Assembly (NCBI GenBank): GCA_020446945.1
Contig: JAGRDS010000016.1
Location: 1 to 37,661, forward strand
DNA length: 37,661 nt
Source: Parvularculaceae bacterium
GTDB lineage: Bacteria; Pseudomonadota; Alphaproteobacteria; Caulobacterales; Parvularculaceae
Reading direction: 5' to 3'
The translations under genes were made by a program, and so were the position numbers. This document shows positions 5,981-14,450 of the stretch, piece after piece. The notes under the pieces are model-generated. The model searched no databases. It was not told where the DNA came from and saw nothing but the letters and a program-made list of their open reading frames with translations. Within the stretch, counting starts at the first letter, position 1. Each line of letters begins with the position of its first letter.

Positions 5981-8083
5981 ATGGCGTTGGTTCCGCATGG
6001 GTTAGCATACGCTCTTTTTTTCGCCGTCCTGCTGGATCCCTTATCGCTCGCGAGGGCGTCTGGCGGCGATGAGGCGGATGGCGAGGCGATCGCGGATGGC
6101 GAGGCGATTGCGGGCGGCGTCGTTGGATATTCCGCCGAATATTTCGCGCAGTTCAACGCGGCGACGGCGCTCGATATGGTTATGCGAACGCCGGGGTTTT
6201 CCTTCAGGGACAGCGACGATCAAACGCGCGGATATTACGGTTCGGCGGGGAATGTTCTCATAAACAGGCGCAGGCCCGGCGGAAAAGTCAGCCTCAGCGA
6301 TATCCTGAACCGCATTCCCGCGCGCAATGTCGAACGAATAGAAGTCGTGCGTGGCGGCGCGCCCGGTTATGAGGCCGGGCGCGAACCAGTTGTGGCGAAT
6401 GTTCAGATCAGCGGATCATCCTCGCGTACGCGCACGGCCCGCCTTTCCGGGCTCGTCTATGATGACGGGCATTTCAGCCCCGGCCTTGAGATCACCCAGT
6501 CGAATATCGGCGCGACGCGAAATTTCACGATCAGCGCGGAATATGCAAGCGATCACCATGCCTGGCGAGGGCGGGAGGAGTTTCGCAACGCCGCCGGCGA
6601 TCTGGTCCTGCTGCGCCGTTTTGAAGATCCTTGGACCTTTGAGGAAGGTATCGTAACGGCGAATTTCGAACAGGCCTTCGGCGATGATTCCTCGCTTCGG
6701 CTTCAGGCGCGGGGAAGCGGATTCGACTGGTTTCGGCCTGGCGTTTTTACGGACTATCATCCGAATGCGGACGGCGCGTTTCGCCCCGGTGCGCGCGATA
6801 TAAGCGAGTCAAAACGGTGGACGGAGGATTACGAGGCGAGCGCCATATATGAGCGCCCATTCGGCGCCGGCTGGCGCGGCGAGGCGACGCTCTTTTTCCG
6901 CACGCGCGCCTATAATGACGCATCGTTTTCAATCGACGGCGTAACGCAGATAAAAACGAACTCTCAACAGGCGCGTCTGGACAAGGAATATCTCGGCCGC
7001 GCGAGTCTGACAAAGGCGTTTGCAGACGATGGCGCGCTGACCCTCGGGTTTGAGTCGGGCGTTAACTCGCGCGATCAGTCCCTGAAACTGACAGAGGAAG
7101 ACGGCTCCGGAGTTTCCGTCATCAGTTTGCCGGGCGCCAATGCGAAAGTTGAGGAGCGGCGCAGCGAAGCTTCCGCCGTTTATGTCGGACGGTTGACGCG
7201 CCGGCTAGGTATTGAAGGCGCTGTGCGATACGAATGGTCGACAATCGAGCGCACGGGCGGGGATGGAAACGAGCGGTCCTATTCCTTCATCAAGCCTGCA
7301 TTGCGCTTTCGCTTTGATCCGAGCGATACGCGCCAGATCCGCCTCGGCGTAGAGCGGGAGGTCGCGCAGCTTGGGTTTTCAGACTTCCTGAGCGTCATTG
7401 ATTTTGCGCAGGGCGGGCAGGTGAATGGCGGCAACCCGACCCTTGCGCCCGATTCGCGATGGCGCGTGCAACTGGCGGCCGAAGAAAGGATGGGCGCGGC
7501 GACCTTAACGCTCACGGGCTATCATGAGTGGATCAAGGATGTGATCGACCGCGCGCCCGTGTTCGGCGGCGCGTTCGATGCGCCGGCCAATATCGGCGAC
7601 GCGACGCGCTATGGCGCGGAACTGCAATCTACGCTTCCGCTCAATTTCGTCGGGCTTGAGAATGCGCGGCTTGACCTATCGGCGACGGTGGAAAATTCAG
7701 AAGTTGTCGATCCGATAACTTTCAGGTCGCGCCAGTTGAGCGGCGCCGAGCGTTTCCGGGTTTCGGCCGAATATCGGCAAAATTTCCCGCAATACGGGAT
7801 CAATTTCAATTTGCGGATGGTGCGCGCAGCCGATGTTCGGCGTTATCGATTGAGCCAGGTCGAGATTTTGCCGGCGATTACGGAAGCCTACGCCTATGTG
7901 GAAACGACGCGATTTGACAATATGCTGGTCCGCGTCGGCGTCGACTACATTTTTGAGGAGGAGGACGATCGCACCTTCCTGAACTATGCCGGCGATCGCA
8001 GCTCAGGCGTCCTGATCGGATCCCTGACCCGGACAAAGCGGCAGGGCGCGTTTGTCAATATGCAGGTTCGGGCGACTTTCTAG
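5981..8083 (+). CDS. TonB-dependent outer-membrane receptor
   Basis: 700 residues. The N-terminus has a hydrophobic signal (LAYALFFAVLLDPLSLARA, about 8-26). A short acidic stretch follows, made of two tandem 18-bp units. The plug domain (about 50-145) contains ALDMVMRTPGFSF, NVLINRRRPGG and IPARNVERIEVVRGGAPGYE. The rest is beta-barrel strands ending in a terminal Phe (MQVRATF), the usual outer-membrane insertion signal. It should import a ligand using TonB energy. The substrate is not visible: there is no linked TonB/ExbBD, siderophore or CAZy gene. No strong ribosome site precedes the ATG at 5981, so the start is uncertain. The barrel is on the short side, closer to the OMP_b-brl_3-like receptors than to siderophore receptors. 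Confidence 0.88.
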   Translation: MALVPHGLAYALFFAVLLDPLSLARASGGDEADGEAIADGEAIAGGVVGYSAEYFAQFNAATALDMVMRTPGFSFRDSDDQTRGYYGSAGNVLINRRRPGGKVSLSDILNRIPARNVERIEVVRGGAPGYEAGREPVVANVQISGSSSRTRTARLSGLVYDDGHFSPGLEITQSNIGATRNFTISAEYASDHHAWRGREEFRNAAGDLVLLRRFEDPWTFEEGIVTANFEQAFGDDSSLRLQARGSGFDWFRPGVFTDYHPNADGAFRPGARDISESKRWTEDYEASAIYERPFGAGWRGEATLFFRTRAYNDASFSIDGVTQIKTNSQQARLDKEYLGRASLTKAFADDGALTLGFESGVNSRDQSLKLTEEDGSGVSVISLPGANAKVEERRSEASAVYVGRLTRRLGIEGAVRYEWSTIERTGGDGNERSYSFIKPALRFRFDPSDTRQIRLGVEREVAQLGFSDFLSVIDFAQGGQVNGGNPTLAPDSRWRVQLAAEERMGAATLTLTGYHEWIKDVIDRAPVFGGAFDAPANIGDATRYGAELQSTLPLNFVGLENARLDLSATVENSEVVDPITFRSRQLSGAERFRVSAEYRQNFPQYGINFNLRMVRAADVRRYRLSQVEILPAITEAYAYVETTRFDNMLVRVGVDYIFEEEDDRTFLNYAGDRSSGVLIGSLTRTKRQGAFVNMQVRATF
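6074..6109 (+). repeat. Two tandem 18-bp units inside the receptor N-terminus
   Basis: GCGGATGGCGAGGCGATC at 6074-6091 is followed by the same unit with one change at 6092-6109. It encodes ADGEAI twice, in the segment between signal peptide and plug. It keeps the frame, so it changes only linker length, and it is a likely slippage site. Confidence 0.8.
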
Positions 8084-8133
8084 ACGGGCGTAGCGCTTTT
8101 TAGATCGCGCGAAATCGGTTTTCCGTCGAAGGA

Positions 8134-8153
8134 CGCCCGCGCGTTCGCGGGCG
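8134..8153. terminator. GC-rich hairpin between convergent genes
   Basis: CGCCCGCG, loop CGTT, CGCGGGCG forms a perfect 8-bp stem between the receptor (ending 8083) and the convergent DUF1579-like gene (ending 8160). No T-run follows on either strand, so it is at best a weak or factor-dependent bidirectional terminator. Confidence 0.4.
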
Positions 8154-8159
8154 CGAGAA

Positions 8160-8738
8160 TTATCGATCGGCTCTTGTAACGGTCATGACATAGTTGCCCG
8201 GCTCCCAGTTTTCTCCGCCGTCATACGATTTCTCGCTTTTCATCTTAAAACTGCCCGGCGCGACGTCGTAATATGTCTCGCGATTCAGGAACTCGCCGCG
8301 TTCATCGGACGCGCCTTCGATAATTACAGCCATCCCGCCATTCTCGGCCTTCGCCGTTACCTTTTTCCAGCCGCGCAAGGTCGGGTAAATGTTGTATCCG
8401 CTCCAACTATCCGTCTTCGTATCGTAGCTGCGAATTTCAGCCCCTGTCTGATATGGTCCGCGCCATTCCTGGATGACGACATAGCCGTTTACGGCCCAGA
8501 TATTGTGCCATTTTGCGCGGTAGCGAACTTCCTGGCCGCCGGGCGGCGTCCATGTGATATCCGCATCCCAGTCGCCGATCAGAAAATCATACTGGCCAAG
8601 CCCAGGCGCGCCGTCCGGATTTCTCGCGCCGATCGGCGAATCAGGATCGGGCTGGGAGAGAATCGGCGGCGTATCGCCGGCGAATGTCGGCGAACAAAGC
8701 ATAGACGTGAGAAACGCCGTTAAAACGAGTTTACGCAC
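8160..8738 (-). CDS. Exported DUF1579-like protein
   Basis: 192 residues from a GTG start at 8738, preceded by AGGGAG at good spacing. Residues 1-20 are a signal peptide (VLTAFLTSMLCSPTFAG). The mature part resembles the DUF1579 family, which has a lipocalin-like small beta fold: YDFLIGDWDADITWTPPGG, then VNGYVVIQEWRG, SYDTKTDSWSGY and FLNRETYYDVAPGSFKMKSEKSYDGGENW. The biochemical role of the family is unknown. It lies 99 bp downstream of the LytTR regulator gene on the same strand and might be in its operon or regulon; this is positional inference only. Confidence 0.7.
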   Translation of the reverse strand: MRKLVLTAFLTSMLCSPTFAGDTPPILSQPDPDSPIGARNPDGAPGLGQYDFLIGDWDADITWTPPGGQEVRYRAKWHNIWAVNGYVVIQEWRGPYQTGAEIRSYDTKTDSWSGYNIYPTLRGWKKVTAKAENGGMAVIIEGASDERGEFLNRETYYDVAPGSFKMKSEKSYDGGENWEPGNYVMTVTRADR

Positions 8739-8837
8739 AAATGGCTCCCTGCTTGCTGGCGCCGATTCTCTATCAGGAAGCGCGTCGCGGCGGAGGTTTT
8801 CGCAGCAAGCGGATATATTTATGCAGCGATGCGACGG

Positions 8838-9602
8838 TCAGCGAACGCCCGCAAGATAAGCCTGCAAACGCGCGTCGAATTCTTCCCGGTAGCGCCGGCT
8901 CAGCCGGACCAGATCTCCGGAACGCATTTTCAGTTCGGCGTCGCCGCCGGGAAGCGCGGTCTTCGTCGTCACCCATGCGATATTGACTATGGAAGAACGG
9001 TGAACCTGCACAAATCCGTGCCGCGCCAGGGTTTGCTCAAAGGTCTTTAACGGCGTGCGTGAAAGATATTGCCGGCCGGAAACGTGAATGGCGGTGTAGT
9101 AGTCTTCCGAACTCAGATAAGAAATTTCGGAAGCGAGCAGAAGCACGGTCTGGCCGCGATGTTTTACCCGGACGATGTTCCTTAACTCATCCTGCGGACC
9201 GTGCGGCATCGGATTGTCGGAACGAAAACGCCTGACGGTTCGGCTTACGGCTTCTTCAAGATGCTCCCGATCAAACGGTTTGACGAGATAATCGACCGCG
9301 TCGAGGCGAAACGCCTGCGCCGCATATGCGTCATAGGCGGTCGTGAAAATAATATAGGGCCGGTTATCGAGGCTCATTTCGTCAAGCAGATCGAACGAGG
9401 CGCCATCGGGCAATTCAATATCCAGAAACACGATGTCGGGTTTGAGCGCTTTAAGCTGGGTACGCGCAGAATTTAGGCGCTCCGCCTGCGCGACGATCGT
9501 CAGTTCGTCAAAACAGGACAGCCATTTCGACAGCAGCGCGCGCGCCGGCGCTTCGTCTTCGACAATCATAACGGTTAGCGGACGGGCGGGCGATGCGCTC
9601 AT
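8838..9602 (-). CDS. LytTR-family response regulator
   Basis: 254 residues. The receiver domain (about 9-125) has acidic residues E15/D16, phospho-acceptor D61 in VFLDIELP, the TTAYD switch region and K108 in YLVKPF. A LytTR DNA-binding domain (about 142-250) follows, with ISYLSSEDYYTAIHV, RTPLKTFEQTLARHGFVQVHRSSIVNI and the closing VRLSRRYREEF. It should bind direct-repeat LytTR sites upstream of target genes when phosphorylated by the kinase encoded just upstream. The start lies 9 bases after the kinase stop, so the two are co-transcribed. Targets cannot be read from the sequence. Confidence 0.93.
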   Translation of the reverse strand: MSASPARPLTVMIVEDEAPARALLSKWLSCFDELTIVAQAERLNSARTQLKALKPDIVFLDIELPDGASFDLLDEMSLDNRPYIIFTTAYDAYAAQAFRLDAVDYLVKPFDREHLEEAVSRTVRRFRSDNPMPHGPQDELRNIVRVKHRGQTVLLLASEISYLSSEDYYTAIHVSGRQYLSRTPLKTFEQTLARHGFVQVHRSSIVNIAWVTTKTALPGGDAELKMRSGDLVRLSRRYREEFDARLQAYLAGVR

Positions 9603-9611
9603 GTATTCGTT

Positions 9612-10715
9612 CTAGCTTCCGGGAATGAAAATCGCGGCGCGCAATCCACCCGACGGCGATTGCGTGAACGAAAGCGCAGACCGTTCGCCATAAGCAAGGC
9701 GAAGCCTGTTGCGAACAAGATTGATCCCATAACCGTCGCAATCAAAATCGTCCGCGCGACCGGGCCCGTTATCGTCGATGAATATTTCAAGTCCTCCGGC
9801 GACCTCGGCGGCGGATACGATAATGCACCCGCCATCCGCGTTCTTTCCGGCGCCGTGACGAATCGCGTTTTCAACAAGGGGTTGAAGGAGCATTGGCGGA
9901 AGCTGGCGGTTTTTCACCTCTTGCGTTCCCTCGAACATAAGAGTCATCGGCGTTGAATTGCGCAGCCTCTCGATTTCCATGAATTCGTTCAGCCATTCAA
10001 GCTCGTCGCCCAGCGCATGACGCTCAATTTCGCCAAAACGAAGCGCGCTTCGCAACAGGCGCGAAATTCTGACCAGGGCGGTGCGCGCCTTGTCGGTGTC
10101 GGTATCCATAAGGGCGGATACGGCGTGAAGCGCATTGAACAGGAAATGCGGCTTGAACTGCTGGTGCAGGGCGTCAAGCTTCGTTGAAAGCAACTCTCGC
10201 TCAAGCCGGGCCTTCTCCGCCGTCAGCCGCAGCTCGTCTTCGGCCTTTTTGCGATACTGGCGATGATAGGCGGTCATGAATATGACGCCGACAAGAAACC
10301 AGTACAAAATGAACGACCAGGTGAACTCGTAATAAAGCCGGCGCGACAGGCGTTCGCCAAAGGATATGTCCGACGGCTCAAGGTAAAAACGAGAAAGGGT
10401 TGTCAGGCACAGCACGGAGACGGCGCAGAAAACACTCGCAGGCAAATGAAAGAAAATCACCGGGCGCAGCGAAACCGGGGCATATTTTCCCGCTGTTCGC
10501 GCGATGATCGGAGCCAGGATTATCCACGGCGCGAAATCAATTACGCAGATCGCGAATAAGCGCCAGTCCGCGAGATGGCGTCCCGCAGCATTCATCAGGA
10601 TGCGGTAATTCACATACTGGGCGAGAATGCAGAATGAAATGATTGCCGCGACAAGCCAGTATGGCTTCAGTTCGCGCAGATTTGCGCCGGTATCCGACAG
10701 GGGAATGCGAGACAT
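9612..10715 (-). CDS. LytS/YehU-type membrane sensor histidine kinase
   Basis: 367 residues from the ATG at 10715, chosen because GGAAAAG lies just upstream; a longer frame reaches 10808. Four hydrophobic segments (about 20-40, 52-73, 85-107, 131-150) form the membrane sensor. A short coiled coil follows, then the His_kinase (PF06580) motif LHQQFKPHFLFNALHAV with H190 as phospho-acceptor. The ATPase part has LPPMLLQPLVENAIRHG (N box) and IFIDDNGPG. There is no recognisable extracytoplasmic sensor domain, so the signal is probably sensed in or at the membrane. It is partnered with the adjacent LytTR regulator. Confidence 0.92.
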   Translation of the reverse strand: MSRIPLSDTGANLRELKPYWLVAAIISFCILAQYVNYRILMNAAGRHLADWRLFAICVIDFAPWIILAPIIARTAGKYAPVSLRPVIFFHLPASVFCAVSVLCLTTLSRFYLEPSDISFGERLSRRLYYEFTWSFILYWFLVGVIFMTAYHRQYRKKAEDELRLTAEKARLERELLSTKLDALHQQFKPHFLFNALHAVSALMDTDTDKARTALVRISRLLRSALRFGEIERHALGDELEWLNEFMEIERLRNSTPMTLMFEGTQEVKNRQLPPMLLQPLVENAIRHGAGKNADGGCIIVSAAEVAGGLEIFIDDNGPGRADDFDCDGYGINLVRNRLRLAYGERSALSFTQSPSGGLRAAIFIPGS

Positions 10716-10872
10716 GATCTTTTCCGCGATCTTTTGCCCGCGAGCATATAGCGTCGCATCACCGCCGCGCGAGGGCTTCGCGCATATAAACCGCACCGTT
10801 CGCTGCATGAACCGCGGCGAATAGCGGACGGATCATTCCATGTGGGGGTCTGCAGAAGCGGAGGGCGTGCGA

Positions 10873-11505
10873 TCAGCTATCGCTGACGCTGACCCGCATG
10901 CCGACACGCATCAGTTTCGAGCTGACGCGCGCGCCGGCGCGGCTTAAGGCCTGCTCGTTGATGTCGAAAGTTGCGCGGTTGTCGGCGAGCGAGAATTCGA
11001 TCGCGCCGCCATTCGACGCAAAGCGCGTCGAATCGGAAATCGTGACAACACCGCCTTTTGCGAGATCGCGCATCGAATAGAGTTTTTGCTGCGCCGAGCT
11101 GACATACGCCATGTCGCACTGCTCGGACAGCGAGAGAATTTCGTCGCGATACAAAAGCGCGACCTTGCGCGCATCGACTGTTTTTCCTTCAAGAGTCCGC
11201 CACGCCGCCGAGGGGTCCTCGTCAATAACGCAGATGGCGAAATTGTCGCGGCGCGCTCTTTCGTCGGCGTCGCGCCATTGAATGAAGCGTGCAAAATTAA
11301 AGGTGATCGCCGCGAGGGCGAGATCTGCGCGCGACGCCTCGCTCGTGTCCGCTTCGTTAGTGTTTTCGAGCGCGTTCGCCTGCGGCGTTTGCGCGAACGC
11401 CAATCCGGGCGCCAATCCGGGCGCCGTTGCAAGTGCGATCGCCGCAGCAAGGCCAGCGCCTTTTGCGCGCTTCGCTTGAGACTTAGATGACAACGGGTAT
11501 TTCAT
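10873..11505 (-). CDS. YfiR/HmsC-like periplasmic protein (DUF4154)
   Basis: 210 residues from the ATG at 11505; a longer frame to 11598 would bury the signal peptide. Residues 1-37 are an Ala-rich signal peptide ending AFAQ. The mature part carries YfiR hallmarks: ITFNFARFIQW near the start, DNFAICVIDEDP, CDMAYVSSAQQ, GGVVTISDSTRFASNGGAIEF, FDINEQALSRAGARVSSKL. YfiR represses the membrane diguanylate cyclase YfiN from the periplasm. Here no GGDEF gene is adjacent. Instead the divergent gene (from 11697) is a histidine kinase with a YfiN-like CHASE8 sensor region. I infer that this protein gates that kinase. Two tandem 12-bp units (11401-11424) lie in the signal-peptide region. Confidence 0.82.
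   Translation of the reverse strand: MKYPLSSKSQAKRAKGAGLAAAIALATAPGLAPGLAFAQTPQANALENTNEADTSEASRADLALAAITFNFARFIQWRDADERARRDNFAICVIDEDPSAAWRTLEGKTVDARKVALLYRDEILSLSEQCDMAYVSSAQQKLYSMRDLAKGGVVTISDSTRFASNGGAIEFSLADNRATFDINEQALSRAGARVSSKLMRVGMRVSVSDS
11401..11424 (-). repeat. Two tandem 12-bp units in the YfiR-like signal peptide
   Basis: CAATCCGGGCGC occurs twice in a row and encodes repeated APGL steps. It is in frame and alters only the length of the hydrophobic signal segment. Confidence 0.75.
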
Positions 11506-11696
11506 TTCCAGCCCATGATACCGATGCAAACTACCGCCATAACGCGCATTCATTAATGAGGTCTGAAAGTAATTCGAATTGTCGAAGAATTGTCCCAAAT
11601 TAATTGAACATTCATGTTCTGCGAATTAACTGCGCAACGCAGGAGAGTATTCGCAGAATAATTAGGTGAACTATTAATTAACCGGGGCGGGAGGCG

Positions 11697-14027
11697 ATGG
11701 CTGTTGCAGGGAAGCAGGGCCGTTCGTTCAGATCGAGGCTGACGATCGGCGTTATCGGCGCAAGCGCGCTTGCGTTGCTTGTTACATGCGCGGCGTTCAT
11801 TACGCATCGCGTCATTACGTTCAAGGAATCGCTCAGGGGCGAACAGACAACGATCAGTCAGGTCGTTGCATCTAACATTTCTGCGGCGATTATCTTCGAC
11901 GATCAGCAGACGATCGAGGAAAGTCTCGCGGCGTTTGAGGTTATCCCCACGATCCGCGCAGCATACGTTTATGGCGCCGACGGCGCCGAGCTTGGCAAAT
12001 GGACGCGCGCCGGATTCCAGAAAGTCGCCGACATCAGCCCCTATCGCGAGGCGCTTCCGCTAGGCGAAACGACATCGCTTCAGGATTCTGGCGTTCTTTA
12101 CACGCAGGTTCCCGTCGCGATCCAGGACGAGGTTGTCGGCGGGATTCAAGTCGTAACGAGCCTTGAAAAGCTGAATGCGGCGATCAATCAGTATATGCTG
12201 ATTGCGCTGGGGGTCTTTCTCCTGTCGATACTCTGCACATACGTAATTGCGCAGATAATCGCGAAATCGGCGACCGTACCGCTTGAATCCCTGATTTCAG
12301 CGATGGCGCACATAAAACAGACAAAGGATTATTCCGGATACGTTGAAAATCGCTCCAGCGACGAATTCGGCCGCCTTACCGACAGCTTCAACCAGATGCT
12401 GAACGAAATTCGCAATCGCGATACGCAACTGGCGGATGTCGTAGACGAGCTTCAGGCCGCGCGCGACGCTTCTGAGGCGGCGAACGTCGCCAAGTCGCAG
12501 TTTCTGGCCAATATGAGCCATGAGTTGAGAACGCCGCTGAACGCCATCATCGGATATTCTGAAATCGTCATCGAAGACCTCGAAGATTCCGGCGAAACAG
12601 AAATCATTCCTGACATCGACAAGATCAACAAGGCGGCCCACCACCTTCTCGGGCTGATCAATGAAGTCCTCGATCTTTCCAAGATCGAAGCCGGCAAGAT
12701 GACGCTTGACGTTCACGAAATCGACCTCGCCAGCCTTCTCAACGAGGTCTCATCGACGATCGAACCGCTCGCGGCGAAGAAGTCGAACAAGCTGTATGTT
12801 CATGCCTCAAGCGCGCCAACCCGTCTTTATTCGGACTCGGTGAAGATCAAGCAGTGTCTGCTCAATCTGTTGAGCAACGCCTGCAAGTTCACCGAGGAGG
12901 GAACGGTCACGCTCAGCGTCGATCCGATCGCGCCGGAAAACGGCGGCGGCGAGAAAATCGCCTTCACCGTCACCGATACCGGGATCGGCATGTCGAATGA
13001 ACAATTGTCGAGCCTGTTTGAAGCGTTCGTGCAGGCGGACGCCTCGACGACCCGCAAATATGGCGGAACCGGCCTCGGGCTCGTCATTACGCGCAAGCTC
13101 GCGCAATTGCTCGGCGGCGATGTTTCGGTGACGAGCAAAGTCGGCAAGGGCAGCACATTCCGCGTTGAAATTCCCGTCAACGCGTTCGACATCGACGACG
13201 CCGGAAAGGCGGCGCCGGATCGCGGCGAGGCGGCGGCGCCCGCAATCGGCCAGCCGGCGCAAAATGGCGGCGAAATAGACGACGCCGATCTTCCGCTTGT
13301 TCTCGTGATCGACGACGAGCCGTCGGCGGTCGATCTGATGAAGCGCATTCTTAACAGTGCGGGTTACGCTGTCGCCACGGCGGCCAACGGCAGCGACGGA
13401 TTGAAACAGGCGATCGAAGCGAAGCCTATGGCGATTGTGCTCGATATCAACATGCCTGAAATGTCGGGCTGGGAAGTGCTGGAAAGACTAGGATCAACGC
13501 CGCAAACGCGCGACATCCCTGTCTTTGTCGTGACGATCAGCGACGAACGCCAGCGCGGGCTGGAGCTTGGCGCCAGTGAATATCTCCTGAAACCGGTCAA
13601 GCGCGACAAGTTGTTGAACCTGCTGTCCATTTATTTGAAGGCGCCGGACGCGGATATTCTCCTTATCGAAGACGATCGGGATTCGGCGGACATCATCGTT
13701 CGTGCGGCGCGCCAGGCCGGGCACGAGGTCCGTCACGCCGAAAATGGCGTTGAAGGCATGAAAGCGCTGAAGGCGGGGCGACCCGATGTAATCGTGCTCG
13801 ACCTGATGATGCCGGAAATGGACGGCTTCGAGTTTCTGCGCAAAGTCAGGAGCGATGCGGAGTTCAAGGATATTCCCGTCATCGTCGTCACGGCGAAGTC
13901 GCTGACCGAGGAGGATCGCGGCTTCCTGACCGAAATGGCCGATCGTTTTCATCAAAAAGCGGCGCTTCCGCCGAGTGAAATCGTTCGGGCGATCAGAATG
14001 GTGACGGAATCGACGACAGTGCATTAA
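11697..14027 (+). CDS. CHASE8-like hybrid sensor histidine kinase with two receiver domains
   Basis: 776 residues; GGGAGG precedes the ATG. TM1 is about 16-36. The periplasmic part (about 44-160) matches CHASE8 as in Yfi[52 protein letters not shown]2 is about 167-187 and HAMP about 188-245. HisKA has H275 in [21 protein letters not shown]. The HATPase has [17 protein letters not shown] and [15 protein letters not shown]. The first C-terminal receiver has D583 and K632; the second has D702 in [12 protein letters not shown]. The gene is divergent from the YfiR-like gene (191-bp gap) and followed by a REC gene and a second hybrid kinase on the same strand. I infer a periplasm-gated multistep phosphorelay. 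Confidence 0.92.
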   Translation: MAVAGKQGRSFRSRLTIGVIGASALALLVTCAAFITHRVITFKESLRGEQTTISQVVASNISAAIIFDDQQTIEESLAAFEVIPTIRAAYVYGADGAELGKWTRAGFQKVADISPYREALPLGETTSLQDSGVLYTQVPVAIQDEVVGGIQVVTSLEKLNAAINQYMLIALGVFLLSILCTYVIAQIIAKSATVPLESLISAMAHIKQTKDYSGYVENRSSDEFGRLTDSFNQMLNEIRNRDTQLADVVDELQAARDASEAANVAKSQFLANMSHELRTPLNAIIGYSEIVIEDLEDSGETEIIPDIDKINKAAHHLLGLINEVLDLSKIEAGKMTLDVHEIDLASLLNEVSSTIEPLAAKKSNKLYVHASSAPTRLYSDSVKIKQCLLNLLSNACKFTEEGTVTLSVDPIAPENGGGEKIAFTVTDTGIGMSNEQLSSLFEAFVQADASTTRKYGGTGLGLVITRKLAQLLGGDVSVTSKVGKGSTFRVEIPVNAFDIDDAGKAAPDRGEAAAPAIGQPAQNGGEIDDADLPLVLVIDDEPSAVDLMKRILNSAGYAVATAANGSDGLKQAIEAKPMAIVLDINMPEMSGWEVLERLGSTPQTRDIPVFVVTISDERQRGLELGASEYLLKPVKRDKLLNLLSIYLKAPDADILLIEDDRDSADIIVRAARQAGHEVRHAENGVEGMKALKAGRPDVIVLDLMMPEMDGFEFLRKVRSDAEFKDIPVIVVTAKSLTEEDRGFLTEMADRFHQKAALPPSEIVRAIRMVTESTTVH

Positions 14028-14060
14028 AGGCGCAATTTTTTTGCGCGCCAGGAGCGCCAC

Positions 14061-14450
14061 ATGCGTATTTTATTGGCCGAAGACAATATCGACAATCGCG
14101 AGATGCTGACGCGCCGGCTGGAGCGCAAGGGGTTCACCGTCATCAGCGCCGTAGACGGCAAGGAAGCGACAGAACGCGCGCGCGACAGCGCTCCTGACCT
14201 GATCTTGATGGATGTCTCCATGCCCGTCATGTCCGGAATTGAAGCGACGATCGCAATCAGAAACGACGGCGTCGATAAGGATGTACCCATTATCGCGCTG
14301 ACCGCGCACGCCATGGATGGCGATCGTATGAAATGCCTCGACGCAGGCTGCAACGACTTTGCGACCAAGCCCGTCGATTTCAAACTCCTGCAGCAATTGA
14401 TAGAAAAGCACAGCCGGGGCGAGGCGGCGAAGGCGGCGGCGGTCCGATGA
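14061..14450 (+). CDS. Stand-alone receiver protein (DivK/CheY-like)
   Basis: 129 residues, almost entirely one receiver domain: acidic pocket E7/D8, phospho-acceptor D51 in [14 protein letters not shown]81 in [13 protein letters not shown], and K103 in ATKPVD. The LTAHAM..DR..CL.AG signature is that of receivers acting in phosphorelays with hybrid kinases (DivK-like). There is no output domain. CAGGAG lies upstream of the ATG. The last four bases overlap the start of the next kinase (ATGA), so translation is coupled. It probably shuttles phosphate between the flanking kinases, by inference. Confidence 0.92.
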   Translation: MRILLAEDNIDNREMLTRRLERKGFTVISAVDGKEATERARDSAPDLILMDVSMPVMSGIEATIAIRNDGVDKDVPIIALTAHAMDGDRMKCLDAGCNDFATKPVDFKLLQQLIEKHSRGEAAKAAAVR

